Below are positions 43,555-52,930 of a stretch of DNA of 58,306 nucleotides, in pieces (the stretch's first letter is position 1; each line of letters starts with the position of its first letter). The notes beneath the pieces were generated by a model that saw only the letters and a list, made by a program, of their open reading frames with translations, was not told where the DNA came from and ran no database searches. The stretch covers positions 1-58,306 of the forward strand of contig CAKQON010000005.1 of the NCBI GenBank assembly GCA_934255515.1. Direction: 5' to 3'. This DNA is from an uncultured Sutterella sp. (GTDB lineage Bacteria > Pseudomonadota > Gammaproteobacteria > Burkholderiales > Burkholderiaceae_F). A program made the position numbers and the translations under genes.

Positions 43555-45171
43555 ATGTCTTCAATGCTTATCCGCAACGCGCACGCTTACGTGAGACGCG
43601 GTCATTTTGAAGAAGCTCTCCTCATCGAGGACGGCATCATCCGCGCCGTCGGGAGCGAAGCTGCTCTGAAAGAAAAGGCCCCCACAGACGTCAAGGTCTG
43701 GGATGCCCAGGACAAAACCATCGTTCCGGGCTTCATTGATTCGCACCAGCACCTCCTCAACACGGGCGTGATGCTCTCCGACGTGCGCCTGCAGAACGCG
43801 AAGAGCATTGCCGACGTGAAGCGCATCACCCGCGAATACATCGAGGAAAGAAAGCCTGCTCCCGGCACCGTTCTTCACGGCATGGGATGGAACCAGGACT
43901 ACTTCACGGACGAGCCTAGGATGCTCACGAGGGACGACCTCGACGCCATCACGACGGAATATCCGCTCGTTTTCGAGCGCGCCTGCGGTCATATGCTTAC
44001 GGCCAATTCCGTCGCGCTCGCGCGCGCCGGCGTTGACGAATCGATCGTTGCGCCCGAAGGCGGCTCGATCGAGCGCGACGCGAACGGACGCCTCAACGGC
44101 ATCTTCACGGAAAACGCCAGAGCACCTCTCCTCATGCTCTTCAGAAACCGCACGGCCGATGAAGACGTGGCGCTCATCCGCACGGCCATGCGCCATGCGG
44201 CCGAATGCGGCGTCACCTCGGTTCACACCTGCGACGTCCGCGGCGGCACCTGGGAAACGGTGATCGAGGCCTACAACCGCGTGATGGCGGATCACCCGCT
44301 CGTGCGCGTCTGGCATCAGTCGAGCTTCCAGTCGAGCATGGAGGACTACAAGCGCTTCCTCGCCGCCGGCCACGTCATGGGTTCGGGCAACGCATTCCAC
44401 CGCTTCGGCCCCCTGAAGCTCTTCGTCGACGGAAGCCTCGGCGCCCGCACGGCCTTCATGCGCAGACCCTATCACGACGATCCCTCGACGGTCGGCATCC
44501 CGACGATGACGCCCGAAGAGATCAGCGAATTCGTGAATGTGGCTCGCGACCACAACTGCGGCGTCGTGACGCACGCGATCGGCGACGGCGCAATTGAAAG
44601 AATCCTTGACGCCTACGACGCGACGCTCTCGGGCGAAAATCCCCTCCGCCACGGCGTCATTCACATCCAGATCACCGACCGGCCGCTCCTCGAGCGCTTC
44701 ACGAAGAACGACATTCTCGCCCTCGTGCAGCCGATCTTCCTTCATTACGACACGAAGATCGTCGAGGACCGCGTCGGGAAGGAGCTCGCTGCCACGTCCT
44801 ACGCCTTCGGAACGCTGAAGAAGCTCGGCGTTCACATGTCCTTCGGCACGGACTCCCCGATCGAAGACATGAACCCGATCGACAACCTTTACTGCGCCGT
44901 CAACCGCCGCCGCCTCGATGGAACCCCTGAAGGCGGGTTCCATCCTGAAGAATGCGTCGACATCTACGACGCCGTCGACGCCTACACGATTGAAGGCGCC
45001 TACGCGAGCTTCGAGGAAAAGGTGAAGGGCCGCCTTCTCCCCGGCTACTACGCCGACCTCGTGGTGCTCTCGAAGAACATCTTTGAGATGGATCCCCTGA
45101 AGCTCCGCGAGACGAAGGTCGACGCCACCATGATGAACGGCGAATTCGTTTTTGAGCGCCAGGGCGCCTGA
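43555..45171 (+). CDS. YtcJ-like metal-dependent amidohydrolase
   Basis: A 538-residue enzyme of the Amidohydro_3 branch. The metal-binding HxH is in VPGFIDSHQHLLNTG near residues 64-66, FERACGHMLTANSVALARAG is the family's middle signature, LFVDGSLGARTAFM and VTHAIGDGAIERILDAY follow, and the late Asp is in MSFGTDSPIEDMNP. C-terminal beta sandwich RLLPGYYADLVVLSKN is complete. Length is typical. Reactions in this family are mostly unknown (amide or cyclic-ketone-type hydrolysis); the place after an amino-acid permease suggests a nitrogen-containing nutrient. ATG at 43555 with GAAGGA upstream. Confidence 0.87.
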   Translation: MSSMLIRNAHAYVRRGHFEEALLIEDGIIRAVGSEAALKEKAPTDVKVWDAQDKTIVPGFIDSHQHLLNTGVMLSDVRLQNAKSIADVKRITREYIEERKPAPGTVLHGMGWNQDYFTDEPRMLTRDDLDAITTEYPLVFERACGHMLTANSVALARAGVDESIVAPEGGSIERDANGRLNGIFTENARAPLLMLFRNRTADEDVALIRTAMRHAAECGVTSVHTCDVRGGTWETVIEAYNRVMADHPLVRVWHQSSFQSSMEDYKRFLAAGHVMGSGNAFHRFGPLKLFVDGSLGARTAFMRRPYHDDPSTVGIPTMTPEEISEFVNVARDHNCGVVTHAIGDGAIERILDAYDATLSGENPLRHGVIHIQITDRPLLERFTKNDILALVQPIFLHYDTKIVEDRVGKELAATSYAFGTLKKLGVHMSFGTDSPIEDMNPIDNLYCAVNRRRLDGTPEGGFHPEECVDIYDAVDAYTIEGAYASFEEKVKGRLLPGYYADLVVLSKNIFEMDPLKLRETKVDATMMNGEFVFERQGA

Positions 45172-45192
45172 TAAAACAAACAACTCACGAAG

Positions 45193-45236
45193 AAAACCCG
45201 CAGGGGATGCAAATCCTCATGCGGGTTTTCTTTTTT
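45193..45236. terminator. Bidirectional terminator between convergent genes
   Basis: AAAACCCGCA (45193-45202) and TGCGGGTTTT (45220-45229) pair perfectly around 17 bases, with T runs on both strands. It serves the amidohydrolase gene and the leftward 386-residue gene. Confidence 0.9.
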
Positions 45237-45250
45237 CCGAGTTTTTCGGT

Positions 45251-46411
45251 TCAGACGCAGCCGAATGCGATCCTGCCGTCGTCGGAAACCCGTACAAGCG
45301 TTCTCGGCTTCCGGCCGGCTGCGAGCACGCGCTCATCGATGAGCGCTTCGGCGCGCCTCAGATTCGAGAGAAGCGCTTCTGCCCGAGAGGACGATGCTTT
45401 TCTCGTTTCCCAGAGAACGGCGCGGCGGACCGCCTCGGCGGAGGCGCGCATGCCCGGGAGGTAGCCGCCCGAGTGAATCGTGCGCGTGAGAAGAAGCATC
45501 AAAAGAAGATGGTCGAGAATCAGAGCGCGCGCGGCCTGCCGGCCATCCGTCGATTCAGCCTTTTCGCCGGCAAGCGCCCTGTCGCTCTCTTCAATCGCCT
45601 CTCGCACGTCATGAAGGACTGCATCGAGTGTGAGGGAAGAATCTCTCCAGCCCCCGGGCGAAATCGCCGGGACTGCAGCAAGGAGCTGAAGAAGCTTTTC
45701 GTCCGGAGCGCCTCCGCTTTCCTCACTTTTGCGCGCATCAAGAAGTTCCTGAAGCAGTTCAGCTTCCTCCTTCAGAAGCTTCTGAAGGGAAGCGACGCCT
45801 GCGTTCTCCTTCGGGAGAAGGCTCTTCAATTCCTGAGCAAGCGCGTCTGCCGACAGGTCTCTGATCGGCGTGGCACGGCCCATCGGATACCCATTTTCGT
45901 CAAGCGCGAGCAGCTTCAAAGGCGCCGCTTCAGCGTCAGAGGAAGTCTCAGCAGGAACTGCGATCATCCAGGTACGGTCTGCGAGTTCGTCATCAGGCTC
46001 GTGCGCGAGAGCGCCGAGACGGTTCTCGATCAGAAGGAGCGCTTTTCCCTCCGGCGCTCTTTCTCCGGCCTCGAAAGAGATCATGTCGTCAAACCGATCG
46101 GCTCTCTGGAGGAGCGCAACGGGCTGCTCAGAACCTTCCGCGCAGAAGGCAAAAAGCGAGGGCCGTCCGGGACCCAGGATTTCAGGCTTCTGAGGCGGAG
46201 GCGGGACCTCCACTTTCGGGAGCGCCCGATTCTCCCGGCGGGACGAAATGCGCTCCCGCCGCGGCGAGGCTTCTGAAGAAGCGCCTTCCGGACGGCGCGT
46301 CCCCGGGAGATTCTTTTTCGAGAAGACCCTGCGGAGAGCCAGTACGCCGAAAGCCGCTCCGGCAAAGGCAATGAAGAGCCAGGTAATGATTTCAGAATCA
46401 AGTTGGGTCAT
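45251..46411 (-). CDS. Unrecognised membrane-anchored protein
   Basis: A 386-residue protein with one N-terminal transmembrane segment (IITWLFIAFAGAAFGVLALR, residues 8-27), then a basic Pro/Arg/Ser-rich linker to about residue 85, then a mixed soluble region with ALLLIENRLGALAHEP, a probable coiled coil (LQKLLKEEAELLQELLDA) and an all-helical C-terminal half. The layout is that of a bitopic protein with a cytoplasmic domain. Family not recognised. ATG at 46411. Codon use supports a real gene. Confidence 0.7.
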   Translation of the reverse strand: MTQLDSEIITWLFIAFAGAAFGVLALRRVFSKKNLPGTRRPEGASSEASPRRERISSRRENRALPKVEVPPPPQKPEILGPGRPSLFAFCAEGSEQPVALLQRADRFDDMISFEAGERAPEGKALLLIENRLGALAHEPDDELADRTWMIAVPAETSSDAEAAPLKLLALDENGYPMGRATPIRDLSADALAQELKSLLPKENAGVASLQKLLKEEAELLQELLDARKSEESGGAPDEKLLQLLAAVPAISPGGWRDSSLTLDAVLHDVREAIEESDRALAGEKAESTDGRQAARALILDHLLLMLLLTRTIHSGGYLPGMRASAEAVRRAVLWETRKASSSRAEALLSNLRRAEALIDERVLAAGRKPRTLVRVSDDGRIAFGCV

Positions 46412-46674
46412 GGGTCCCCGAGGCTTAGCCAGGCTGACGAATAGGAAGGACTTTGTCGATTCTACCGGCGGGAATCGAATCCGGAAATGACAATCACAAC
46501 TTCCTACTGCTTGTCTATGGCCAGACGCAGTCTGATCATTAAATTTTTCATCGGCGCTTCTCTTAAATCAAATAAAATCCGTGGTTCCTCGGGTACCATT
46601 CATTCAAACATTACCCCACAAGCGCTTTCGCCCGGCCTGCCGGTGCCTCCCGCTCCATTGAGACAAAGAACATC

Positions 46675-47550
46675 GTGACGACAAAAAAGAAAACAGTCAT
46701 TGAACCTCTGAAGCAGACCGTAAAGCTTGCCAACGGCGTAGAAATGCCTACGATCGGTTTCGGCACGTGGCAGATCCCCATCAACGAGCACTTCCAGAGC
46801 ACCATTCAGACGGCGATCCAGCTCGGCTACCGCCACTTTGATACGGCGCAGATCTACAACAACGCCGCGCTGATCGGCGACGTCATCCGGGAATCCGGCA
46901 TTCCCCGCTCGGAATTCTTCCTGACGAGCAAGATCTGGGCGTCGCACCGCTCCTTTGAGAGCGCGGAGGATGCCTACGCGATGATTCTCGAGCAGCTTCA
47001 GGTCGACTACCTCGATCTGCTCCTCATTCACTGGCCGGCCGCCCAGGGCGAGCCCATGGTCTGGCAGGCGCAGAACGCAGGCACCTGGCGCGCTTTTGAA
47101 AAGATCTACAAGGCGGGAGCCGTCCGCGCCATCGGCGTCTCCAACTTCCACCCGCACCACCTCGTGCCGCTTCTTGCCCGCGCGAAGGTGAAGCCCATGG
47201 TGAATCAGCTTGAAATTCACCCCGGCTATCCGCAGCGCGCGGCGCTGCGCTTCTGCATGGATCACGGCATCCTTGTTCAGGCCTGGAGCCCGCTCGGCCG
47301 CGGCACGCTGCTGCGTCACCCGACGCTCGAAAAAATTGCCGCCGCCCACGGCGTCACGCCTGCGCAGGTCGCGCTGCGCTGGTGCCTCGAGCTCGGCATT
47401 GCCCCGATTCCGAAGGCCACGGACTTCCACCACCAGAAGGAAGACCTCGACATTTTCGGATTCCAGCTCACGCCTGAAGAGCGCGATGAACTCACGCTCA
47501 TGCCTCAGACGGCCTTCTCGGGACTTCACCCCGATACCGTGACCTTCTGA
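46675..47550 (+). CDS. Aldo/keto reductase
   Basis: A 291-residue NADPH-dependent TIM-barrel oxidoreductase. The catalytic tetrad is visible: Asp56 and Tyr61 in GYRHFDTAQIYNN, Lys86 in FLTSKIW and His119 in LLLIHWP. VRAIGVSNF and the C-terminal IPKATDFHHQKEDLDIFGFQ (NADPH-binding) are also present. The start is GTG at 46675, since the first in-frame ATG would remove strand 1. Substrate unknown; small carbonyls and methylglyoxal are common in this group. The 263 bp upstream (46412-46674) hold no gene and are AT-rich near 46540-46610, a probable promoter region. Confidence 0.92.
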   Translation: MTTKKKTVIEPLKQTVKLANGVEMPTIGFGTWQIPINEHFQSTIQTAIQLGYRHFDTAQIYNNAALIGDVIRESGIPRSEFFLTSKIWASHRSFESAEDAYAMILEQLQVDYLDLLLIHWPAAQGEPMVWQAQNAGTWRAFEKIYKAGAVRAIGVSNFHPHHLVPLLARAKVKPMVNQLEIHPGYPQRAALRFCMDHGILVQAWSPLGRGTLLRHPTLEKIAAAHGVTPAQVALRWCLELGIAPIPKATDFHHQKEDLDIFGFQLTPEERDELTLMPQTAFSGLHPDTVTF

Positions 47551-47576
47551 TCGCGCATCCCTGAGAGGCGCATAAG

Positions 47577-47619
47577 AAAAAACCGGCGGTTCCCGATCAG
47601 GAATCAGCCGGTTTTTAAT
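47577..47619. terminator. Bidirectional terminator between akr and metQ
   Basis: AAAACCGGC and GCCGGTTTT arms around 19 bases, with T runs in both directions. It ends the aldo/keto reductase gene and the leftward metQ transcript. Confidence 0.9.
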
Positions 47620-47691
47620 TGTCTCGCAGTAAGCGCGGCGCTTCGGGACTTTCAGCTTCCCGAAGCGTCAGCGGACTTCACTTCGCGTTGA

Positions 47692-48528
47692 TCAGAAGGC
47701 CGGAACTACGGCGCCCTGATACTTATCCTCGAGGAACTTCTTGAGTTCAGGCGTGGCAAGAACGGCCTTGAGCTTCTGAAGCTCGGGGCGGTTCTCGTCG
47801 CCCGCGCGGATCGCAACGATGTTGGCGTAGGGCGAATCCTTTGCTTCGATCGCGATCGCGTCCTTCACGGGATTGAGGTTCGCAGAAAGCGCGAAGTTCG
47901 AATTGATGACGGCAAGCGCGACGTCGTCGAGCGCACGCGGGAGCTGCGCGGCTTCAACTTCAACGAAGTCGAGCTTCTTCGGATTTTCGGTGATGTCGTT
48001 CTTCGTGGCGAGCACGCCCGCTTCCGGACGAACCTTGATGAGGCCCGCGGATTCAAGCACCTTCAGCGCGCGGCCGCCGTTCGTCGGATCGTTCGGAATG
48101 CCGACCTTGGCGCCTTCGGGCGTATCGGCAATGTTCTTAACGGTCTTCGAATAAACGCCCATCGGCTCAATGTGCACCGCGCAGAGAACGGCGAGCGAAA
48201 GCTTATGCTCCTTCGCGAACGTGTCGAGATAGGGCTTGTGCTGGAAGAAGTTGGCGTCGAGCTCCTTCTCGGCAAGCGCGAGATTCGGCTGCACGTAGTC
48301 GTTGAATTCGATCACCTTCACCTTGACGCCTTCCTTTTCAAGCTTAGGCGCGACAAAGTTGATGATGTCGGCGTGCGGAACCGGAGAAACGCCCACCTTG
48401 AGCGTAACCGTCTGCGGAGCAGCGTCCGCCTTCGTCTGGGCGGGAGCGCCCTTGTCGCCGCAGCCGGCAAGGCCGACAGCGATGCCGGCGGAAAGAGCGA
48501 GGGAAGCAAAAAGCCTGGTGAACTGCAT
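47692..48528 (-). CDS. metQ: Methionine ABC transporter substrate-binding lipoprotein
   Basis: A 278-residue NlpA/MetQ family lipoprotein. The lipobox is LAGC near residue 20-23 (GIAVGLAGCGDKG). Family motifs include KVGVSPVPHADIINFVAPKLEKEG, IEFNDYVQPNLALAEKELDANFFQHKPYLD and KVGIPNDPTNGGRALKVL. It binds methionine in the periplasm and delivers it to MetNI. No metN or metI gene lies beside it, so those must be elsewhere. ATG at 48528 has AAAGGA ten bases upstream. The 293 bp upstream (48529-48821) hold hairpins but no riboswitch I recognise. Confidence 0.93.
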   Translation of the reverse strand: MQFTRLFASLALSAGIAVGLAGCGDKGAPAQTKADAAPQTVTLKVGVSPVPHADIINFVAPKLEKEGVKVKVIEFNDYVQPNLALAEKELDANFFQHKPYLDTFAKEHKLSLAVLCAVHIEPMGVYSKTVKNIADTPEGAKVGIPNDPTNGGRALKVLESAGLIKVRPEAGVLATKNDITENPKKLDFVEVEAAQLPRALDDVALAVINSNFALSANLNPVKDAIAIEAKDSPYANIVAIRAGDENRPELQKLKAVLATPELKKFLEDKYQGAVVPAF

Positions 48529-48748
48529 GGGAAAATCCTTTTGGTCTGGCATGCCTGCTTCGCGCGCCGCTCAGGACGCAGGAAGCAAGCTTCATTGAAT
48601 CTTTGAAAGCGATTTCGAACCGGGTCGGAAAGAGGGTTCCCAACTTTTTCCGGATAGGAGATGAGGAGCTCCGCGAGCTCTGACGGGAAAAATCCGGAAG
48701 GATTCGATTGTGAGATACGCCCCCTCGGGGCCTGCGATGGATTGAAGT

Positions 48749-48780
48749 TTACCCGGGAGCGAAAAAAGGCCGCCGGGTAA
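48749..48780. terminator. Possible terminator of thiC
   Basis: TTACCCGG and CCGGGTAA pair perfectly around a 16-base loop that contains the T/A run. It lies about 40 bases past the thiC stop on the minus strand. The T run is inside the loop, so intrinsic termination is uncertain. A second palindrome, GAAGCCCGGGCTTC (48811-48824), overlaps the thiC stop. Confidence 0.4.
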
Positions 48781-48821
48781 TACCTCAAAACTGCGGGAAA
48801 CCTCTAAGCGAAGCCCGGGCT

Positions 48822-50468
48822 TCAATCAAAAAGATCGCGGGCGAGCTTCATGGGGCAGAACTGCGGTCCGCACATGCTGCAGAAATGCGCTTCGCGCGCG
48901 CCGCTCCCTGAGAGCGTTTCATCGTGAAATGCCGCGGCTCTCGCCGGATCCACCGACAGCGCAAACTGGTCGTTCCAGCGGAATTCAAAGCGCGCGGAGC
49001 TCATGGCGAGGTCCCTCAGGTCTGCTCCGGGAATGCCGCGGGCGAGGTCCGCGGCATGGGCGGCAATGCGGAAGGCGGCCATGCCTTCGCGGACGTCCGC
49101 CGCATCGGGGAGTCCGAGATGCTCCTTCGGAGTCACGTAGCAGAGCATGGCCGTACCGGCCGCTCCGATCAGCGCGCCGCCGATCGCCGCCGTGATGTGG
49201 TCGTACCCGGCGCCCATGTCGGTCACGAGGGGCCCGAGCGTATAAAAGGGCGCCCGGCTGCACCACTCGTCCTCAAGCTTCTGATTGAGCTCCACCTTCG
49301 GGAGCACGATGTGTCCCGGCCCCTCAATCATCACCTGCACGCCCGCTTCCGCGGCCCGGCGGTTGAGTTCGCCCAAGGTTTTCAATTCCGCAAACTGCGC
49401 CTTGTCGCAGCCGTCATGCACGGACCCGGAACGAAGACCGTCGCCGAGGGAGAGCGTCACGTCGTAGCGGCGGGCTATTTCGAGAATTTCGTCGAAATGG
49501 ACGTAGAGGAAGTTCTCCTCCTTTTTCGCATGCATCCATGCGGCAAGAAGTCCGCCCCCGCGGGAGACGATGCCCGTAAGACGACCCTTCGTAAGCGCCA
49601 CGTGGTCCTTCAGAACCCCCGCATGGATCGTCATGTAGTCGACCCCCTGCTTCGCCTGGGCTTCCATGACGTCGCGGAAATGCGCCCAGGAGAGGTCTTC
49701 GGGCTTGCCGGCGCGCTCGAGCGCCTCATAGATCGGAACCGTGCCCACGGGAACCGGAGAGCTCCTCAGGAGCGCCTCGCGGGTTTCCACAATGTGCGCG
49801 CCGGTCGAAAGATCCATCACCGTGTCCGCGCCGCAGAAGAGCGCCTCGCGGAGCTTCTCGATTTCCTCGTGCCAGTCCTTCGAAATCGAGGACGTGCCGA
49901 TGTTGGCATTCACCTTCGTGGCAAAGGCCCGGCCGATCGCCATGGGTTCGGCTTCAGGGTGACGGAAGTTGAGCGGAATGACGGCTTCCCTCGCGGCGAC
50001 GAGCGCCCTCACGTCCTCGGGCGTGAAGCGCTTTGCCTTTGCAGAGCGCTCATAGAGCGCCTTCGCCTTTGGGTTCCCGAGCAACTCAAGTTCCTCTTCG
50101 AGCGCCTCGCGCTTCAGATTCTCGCGTTCGGCGACAAAGGACATCTCGGGCGTAATGACGCCCGCCTTCGCCGCTTCGTACTGGGTCGGAGCGCCCGGAG
50201 CCGGCCGCGCGCGCCTCAGGGGAGCGCCCGTCCCGTCGCCTTCGCCGAAGGGCCCCGTCACGTCGGCGAGATGAATCGAGGGCTGCCGGCCGCCTCCGAA
50301 GGCTGTCGGCGTGGGCGCAAGATCAATCCGCCTGAAGGGCACGGGTTCGCCCGCCTGAGACTTCCCGTAGACGCGGACTCCGGGGAGCCTCCCCGCAAAA
50401 AGACGGTCGCAGGGGGATGCGTCCCGCTGCGGGACAACTCTCGGAATCTGCTGCTTGAAATTCGTCAC
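48822..50468 (-). CDS. thiC: Phosphomethylpyrimidine synthase
   Basis: A 548-residue radical-SAM enzyme that turns aminoimidazole ribotide into the thiamine pyrimidine (HMP-P). Motifs include [92 protein letters not shown] and [14 protein letters not shown]. The C-terminal CSMCGPQFC binds the 4Fe-4S cluster. The start is a GTG at 50468 with GGAG eight bases upstream; a TTG at 50498 would add ten residues. It is about 80 residues shorter than E. coli ThiC, as in other compact forms. A TPP riboswitch precedes it. Confidence 0.96.
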   Translation of the reverse strand: MTNFKQQIPRVVPQRDASPCDRLFAGRLPGVRVYGKSQAGEPVPFRRIDLAPTPTAFGGGRQPSIHLADVTGPFGEGDGTGAPLRRARPAPGAPTQYEAAKAGVITPEMSFVAERENLKREALEEELELLGNPKAKALYERSAKAKRFTPEDVRALVAAREAVIPLNFRHPEAEPMAIGRAFATKVNANIGTSSISKDWHEEIEKLREALFCGADTVMDLSTGAHIVETREALLRSSPVPVGTVPIYEALERAGKPEDLSWAHFRDVMEAQAKQGVDYMTIHAGVLKDHVALTKGRLTGIVSRGGGLLAAWMHAKKEENFLYVHFDEILEIARRYDVTLSLGDGLRSGSVHDGCDKAQFAELKTLGELNRRAAEAGVQVMIEGPGHIVLPKVELNQKLEDEWCSRAPFYTLGPLVTDMGAGYDHITAAIGGALIGAAGTAMLCYVTPKEHLGLPDAADVREGMAAFRIAAHAADLARGIPGADLRDLAMSSARFEFRWNDQFALSVDPARAAAFHDETLSGSGAREAHFCSMCGPQFCPMKLARDLFD

Positions 50469-50553
50469 AGCGCTTCTCCATGAAGAAAGGAATTTCAAAG
50501 CACTGTGCCGGAGGGAAAGCAGAAGATCCCGATGAACTTCTGCATTGCTGAAA

Positions 50554-50653
50554 GCGCTTCTCGCCGCAGGTATGAACCTGATCCGATGTTGGGAGTGTCT
50601 CTCAACCGCGGCTTTGCTTCCCGAAAGGAGAAAAGCCGCGGTACCTCCAGCGC
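50554..50653 (-). promoter_or_regulatory. TPP riboswitch (Thi box) with variant P4
   Basis: Read on the minus strand: P1 GCGCT/AGCGC, P2 GGAG/CTCC, a long P3 (CCGCGGCTTT/AAAGCCGCGG), then TTGAGAG in place of CTGAGA (the pyrimidine-binding turn), CGGATC, P5 CAGG/CCTG around TTCATA, GCGG, then GAGAAG. The near-invariant CCTGATC is changed to TCGGATC, but the opposite strand changed too (TCG faces CGA instead of CCT facing AGG), so P4 still pairs. It lies about 85 bases before the thiC start, the normal place for thiamine feedback. Confidence 0.85.
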
Positions 50654-50705
50654 ACTGCTCGTAAACAATTATAAACGTTCGGACTGCCGTCCGCCCGCGA
50701 ATGCT

Positions 50706-51242
50706 TTATTTCCCGGAATCCGGGGCCTGCCACGAAGGGACGCTGCGGAAGGTCTTCGCGGCCGCGGGCGGAGTGACGGAAGCCGAAGGGACGTTCTCGT
50801 CTGCTGCCGGGCGATTGCGGTGAGCGAGCTTCGAGAAAAGCTCCTGCACGTAGGCCTCGACGGCATTCGCCGTGAGAGCGCGCCCGGCGGGCGCACGGCC
50901 CGCGGCGTTGACGCGCGGAATGCCGTGCTCAAAGGTCTGAAAGCGGACGATGCTCACAAGCCCGTCCTCGGAAGGAACGTCGTACGTGAGGACGAAGGGG
51001 CACGTCATGGGACCTGCTCCGGAGGGGAGCCGCGTCACCTCGACCCCTGCCTTCCTGAGCCCCGATTCAATCGCTTCCGGAAGCTTCGGGCTCTTCACAG
51101 CATCATTCTCGAGGAGGCAGACCGAGCGGTAGGAAACAGGGGCGAAATCGGCCGTCTCATCGACGCGCCCGGTTGTTCCGGACGCGCAGCCGACGAGTGA
51201 CGCTGCAAGAATCGCTGCCGGAATTGCCTTCGAAAAAAGCAC
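50706..51242 (-). CDS. Unrecognised lipoprotein
   Basis: A 178-residue lipoprotein with signal MLFSKAIPAAILAASLVGCA (lipobox LVGC, Cys19). The mature part has a mixed fold with two further Cys (SVCLL and MTCPF) that could pair in the periplasm, and a Pro/Ala/Ser-rich tail. Family not recognised; the pattern of short lipoproteins with YDVP...VSIVRFQTFEHG is seen here only. GTG start at 51242 with AGAGG seven bases upstream. It ends 53 bases before the TPP riboswitch. Confidence 0.72.
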   Translation of the reverse strand: MLFSKAIPAAILAASLVGCASGTTGRVDETADFAPVSYRSVCLLENDAVKSPKLPEAIESGLRKAGVEVTRLPSGAGPMTCPFVLTYDVPSEDGLVSIVRFQTFEHGIPRVNAAGRAPAGRALTANAVEAYVQELFSKLAHRNRPAADENVPSASVTPPAAAKTFRSVPSWQAPDSGK

Positions 51243-51334
51243 TGTGAAACCTCTGGGATCTGGAGCAAAAAAGGATTGCCGGCGCAGGAGACCAAGAGAG
51301 CCTGCCGCGCCCGTGTTCGAAAGAATACCGTTTT

Positions 51335-51889
51335 TCAGCGGGCGAGCCCGGCAGAAATGCGGTCCCAGCCGCGGGACTTTCCGGTCGCGCTCTCAATAGC
51401 AACGCGCCAGATGGTGATCGCACGGCCGCCCTCTGCGTAATAGGCCTCAGCCTTTTCCTTTCCGGCCTCAAGCGCATGACGGGCACAGATGAGAAGCGCC
51501 GCATGACGGCGCTCCTCTTCGTCCATGACGAGGCAGGCCCGTCCCGCAACGACGGCGCTTGCGTAGTCGACCGTGAATTCAAGAGGGAGCGTCTTTTGGG
51601 AAGCAACGAAGCAGAGCGACACCTTCGGATTCCCGAGCATGTTATCGGCCTTTCTGCTCAGGGCGCGCGTCGAATGGAAATAAAGGTGCTTCTCGCCCTC
51701 GAGCACCGGGCTCACCGGAACGCCGTAGGGGTATCCGGCCTCATCCACGGTTGAGAGAACGGCATAGTCGGCATTCCTGATGACGCGAAGCGTGTCGGTG
51801 AAGGAAAGCTCGCGGTCGCGCCGGCGCATGGGGCGCTCCGTGCGGCCGTCTTCCTCGAGAAATTCTGAAGCTTGTTCTTCCTGCGGCAT
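51335..51889 (-). CDS. Pyridoxamine 5'-phosphate oxidase-like protein (NimA type)
   Basis: A 184-residue FMN-binding split-barrel protein. MRRRDRELSFTDTLRVIRNA, DYAVLSTVDEAGYPYGVPVSPVLEG, LYFHSTRALSRKADNMLGNP and VCFVAS-like VSLCFVASQKT match the NimA/nitroimidazole-reductase-like branch of the PNPOx fold. It probably reduces small nitro or quinone compounds or binds heme or flavin. ATG at 51889; a start at MRRRDREL (51829) is also possible. Divergent from the FixJ-type regulator. Confidence 0.85.
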   Translation of the reverse strand: MPQEEQASEFLEEDGRTERPMRRRDRELSFTDTLRVIRNADYAVLSTVDEAGYPYGVPVSPVLEGEKHLYFHSTRALSRKADNMLGNPKVSLCFVASQKTLPLEFTVDYASAVVAGRACLVMDEEERRHAALLICARHALEAGKEKAEAYYAEGGRAITIWRVAIESATGKSRGWDRISAGLAR

Positions 51890-52081
51890 CTTTTATCCCA
51901 ATCAGATGAGAGTCGGTACTCACAAAGTATCTAAATCGTATATTTGACTGTTACCGACCTCTGCGGCACACATAGCCCGTTACAATACTCTCTGTTTTTT
52001 ACGATTCGCACCCAGATTGAAGTTCTTTCTGCCATTTACCCCTGATGGCGGACCCGAAAGCGCTTCAGCGAGACGAATGAA

Positions 52082-52708
52082 ATGATGGACAGCAAATTCA
52101 ATAAGCCCCTCATCCGCATCATCGACGACGACAGCGCCGTGCGCTCGTCGTGGTCGTTCCTCCTCTCGGGCGAAAACTACGAGTGCGCGGAATACAGCGA
52201 CGCCGGCACGTTCCTCGCCTCTGCCGACTTCCGCCGTCCGGGCTGCATTCTGCTCGACGTGCGCATGCCTTCCATGTCGGGTCTGGAGCTCCAGAACAAG
52301 CTCAAGGACATCGGTTGCGACCTCCCGATCGTCTTCGTCTCCGGTCACGGCGACATCGACATGGCCGTCAATGCCGTGAAGAACGGCGCCTTCGACTTCA
52401 TTGAGAAGCCGCCGAAGGAATCGCGCCTCATCGATACGATCGAAGCCGCCGTTGCGCGCAACAAAGCCATGCGGCGCGATCAGGCTGAGGTTGCCGACTT
52501 CAAGTCGCGCCTCGAGCAGCTCACCCAGCGCGAGCGCGAAGTGATCCGCATGGTCGCCCAGGGCTATTCCAACAAGGAAGTGGCCGCTGAATTCGGCATT
52601 TCGGAAAAAACCGTGCAGGTTCACCGCGGCAGCGCCTACAGGAAGCTCGACCTCCACAACGCCGCAGAAATTGCGCGTCTCCTGCTTCTTTCGGGCGACC
52701 CGCTCTAA
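52082..52708 (+). CDS. FixJ/TtrR-type LuxR family response regulator
   Basis: A 208-residue two-component regulator. The receiver domain has acidic residues IIDDDSAV (14-17), the phosphorylated Asp59 in CILLDVRMPSMSG, Ser87 in VFVSGHG and Lys109 in DFIEKPP. A linker leads to a LuxR-type helix-turn-helix: QLTQREREVIRMVAQGYSNKEVA then ISEKTVQVHRGSAYRKL. No sensor kinase is next to it in the window. The first of two in-frame ATGs is used; the ribosome binding site is weak. Confidence 0.93.
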   Translation: MMDSKFNKPLIRIIDDDSAVRSSWSFLLSGENYECAEYSDAGTFLASADFRRPGCILLDVRMPSMSGLELQNKLKDIGCDLPIVFVSGHGDIDMAVNAVKNGAFDFIEKPPKESRLIDTIEAAVARNKAMRRDQAEVADFKSRLEQLTQREREVIRMVAQGYSNKEVAAEFGISEKTVQVHRGSAYRKLDLHNAAEIARLLLLSGDPL

Positions 52709-52930
52709 CGCCAGTCCCTCCTCATCAGAAAGCGCTGCTCTTCCTTAGCGAACTGCGGCGCTTCGCATTTTCTGCTCCCGGAATGCGCCATCGTGCGCCA
52801 GATTTCGCGCATACTCCCAATGAGTGAAGAGGCTCTTTCCGGAAGCTGCCCCAGGCGGCTCCGTTCCTCCGAGAACAACAAAAGTCCGCATCAGAGACCG
52901 ATTTCCCTTTTTGTTAATTTAGGAGTCCTC

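Noticed and set aside
43561..45183. 540-residue open frame antisense to the amidohydrolase gene
   Set aside because: It is a shadow of a clear amidohydrolase with metal-binding motifs; composition is His/Arg/Val-rich as expected for an antisense reading.
48529..48821. SAM-type riboswitch before metQ
   Set aside because: I looked for SAM-I and SAM-II core motifs in the leader on the minus strand and found only simple hairpins without those motifs.
48924..50483. 519-residue plus-strand frame opposite thiC
   Set aside because: ThiC on the minus strand is unmistakable; the opposite frame is its shadow.
52709..52930. Folate or glycine riboswitch before fhs
   Set aside because: No recognisable THF or glycine aptamer core; only a good ribosome binding site next to the start.
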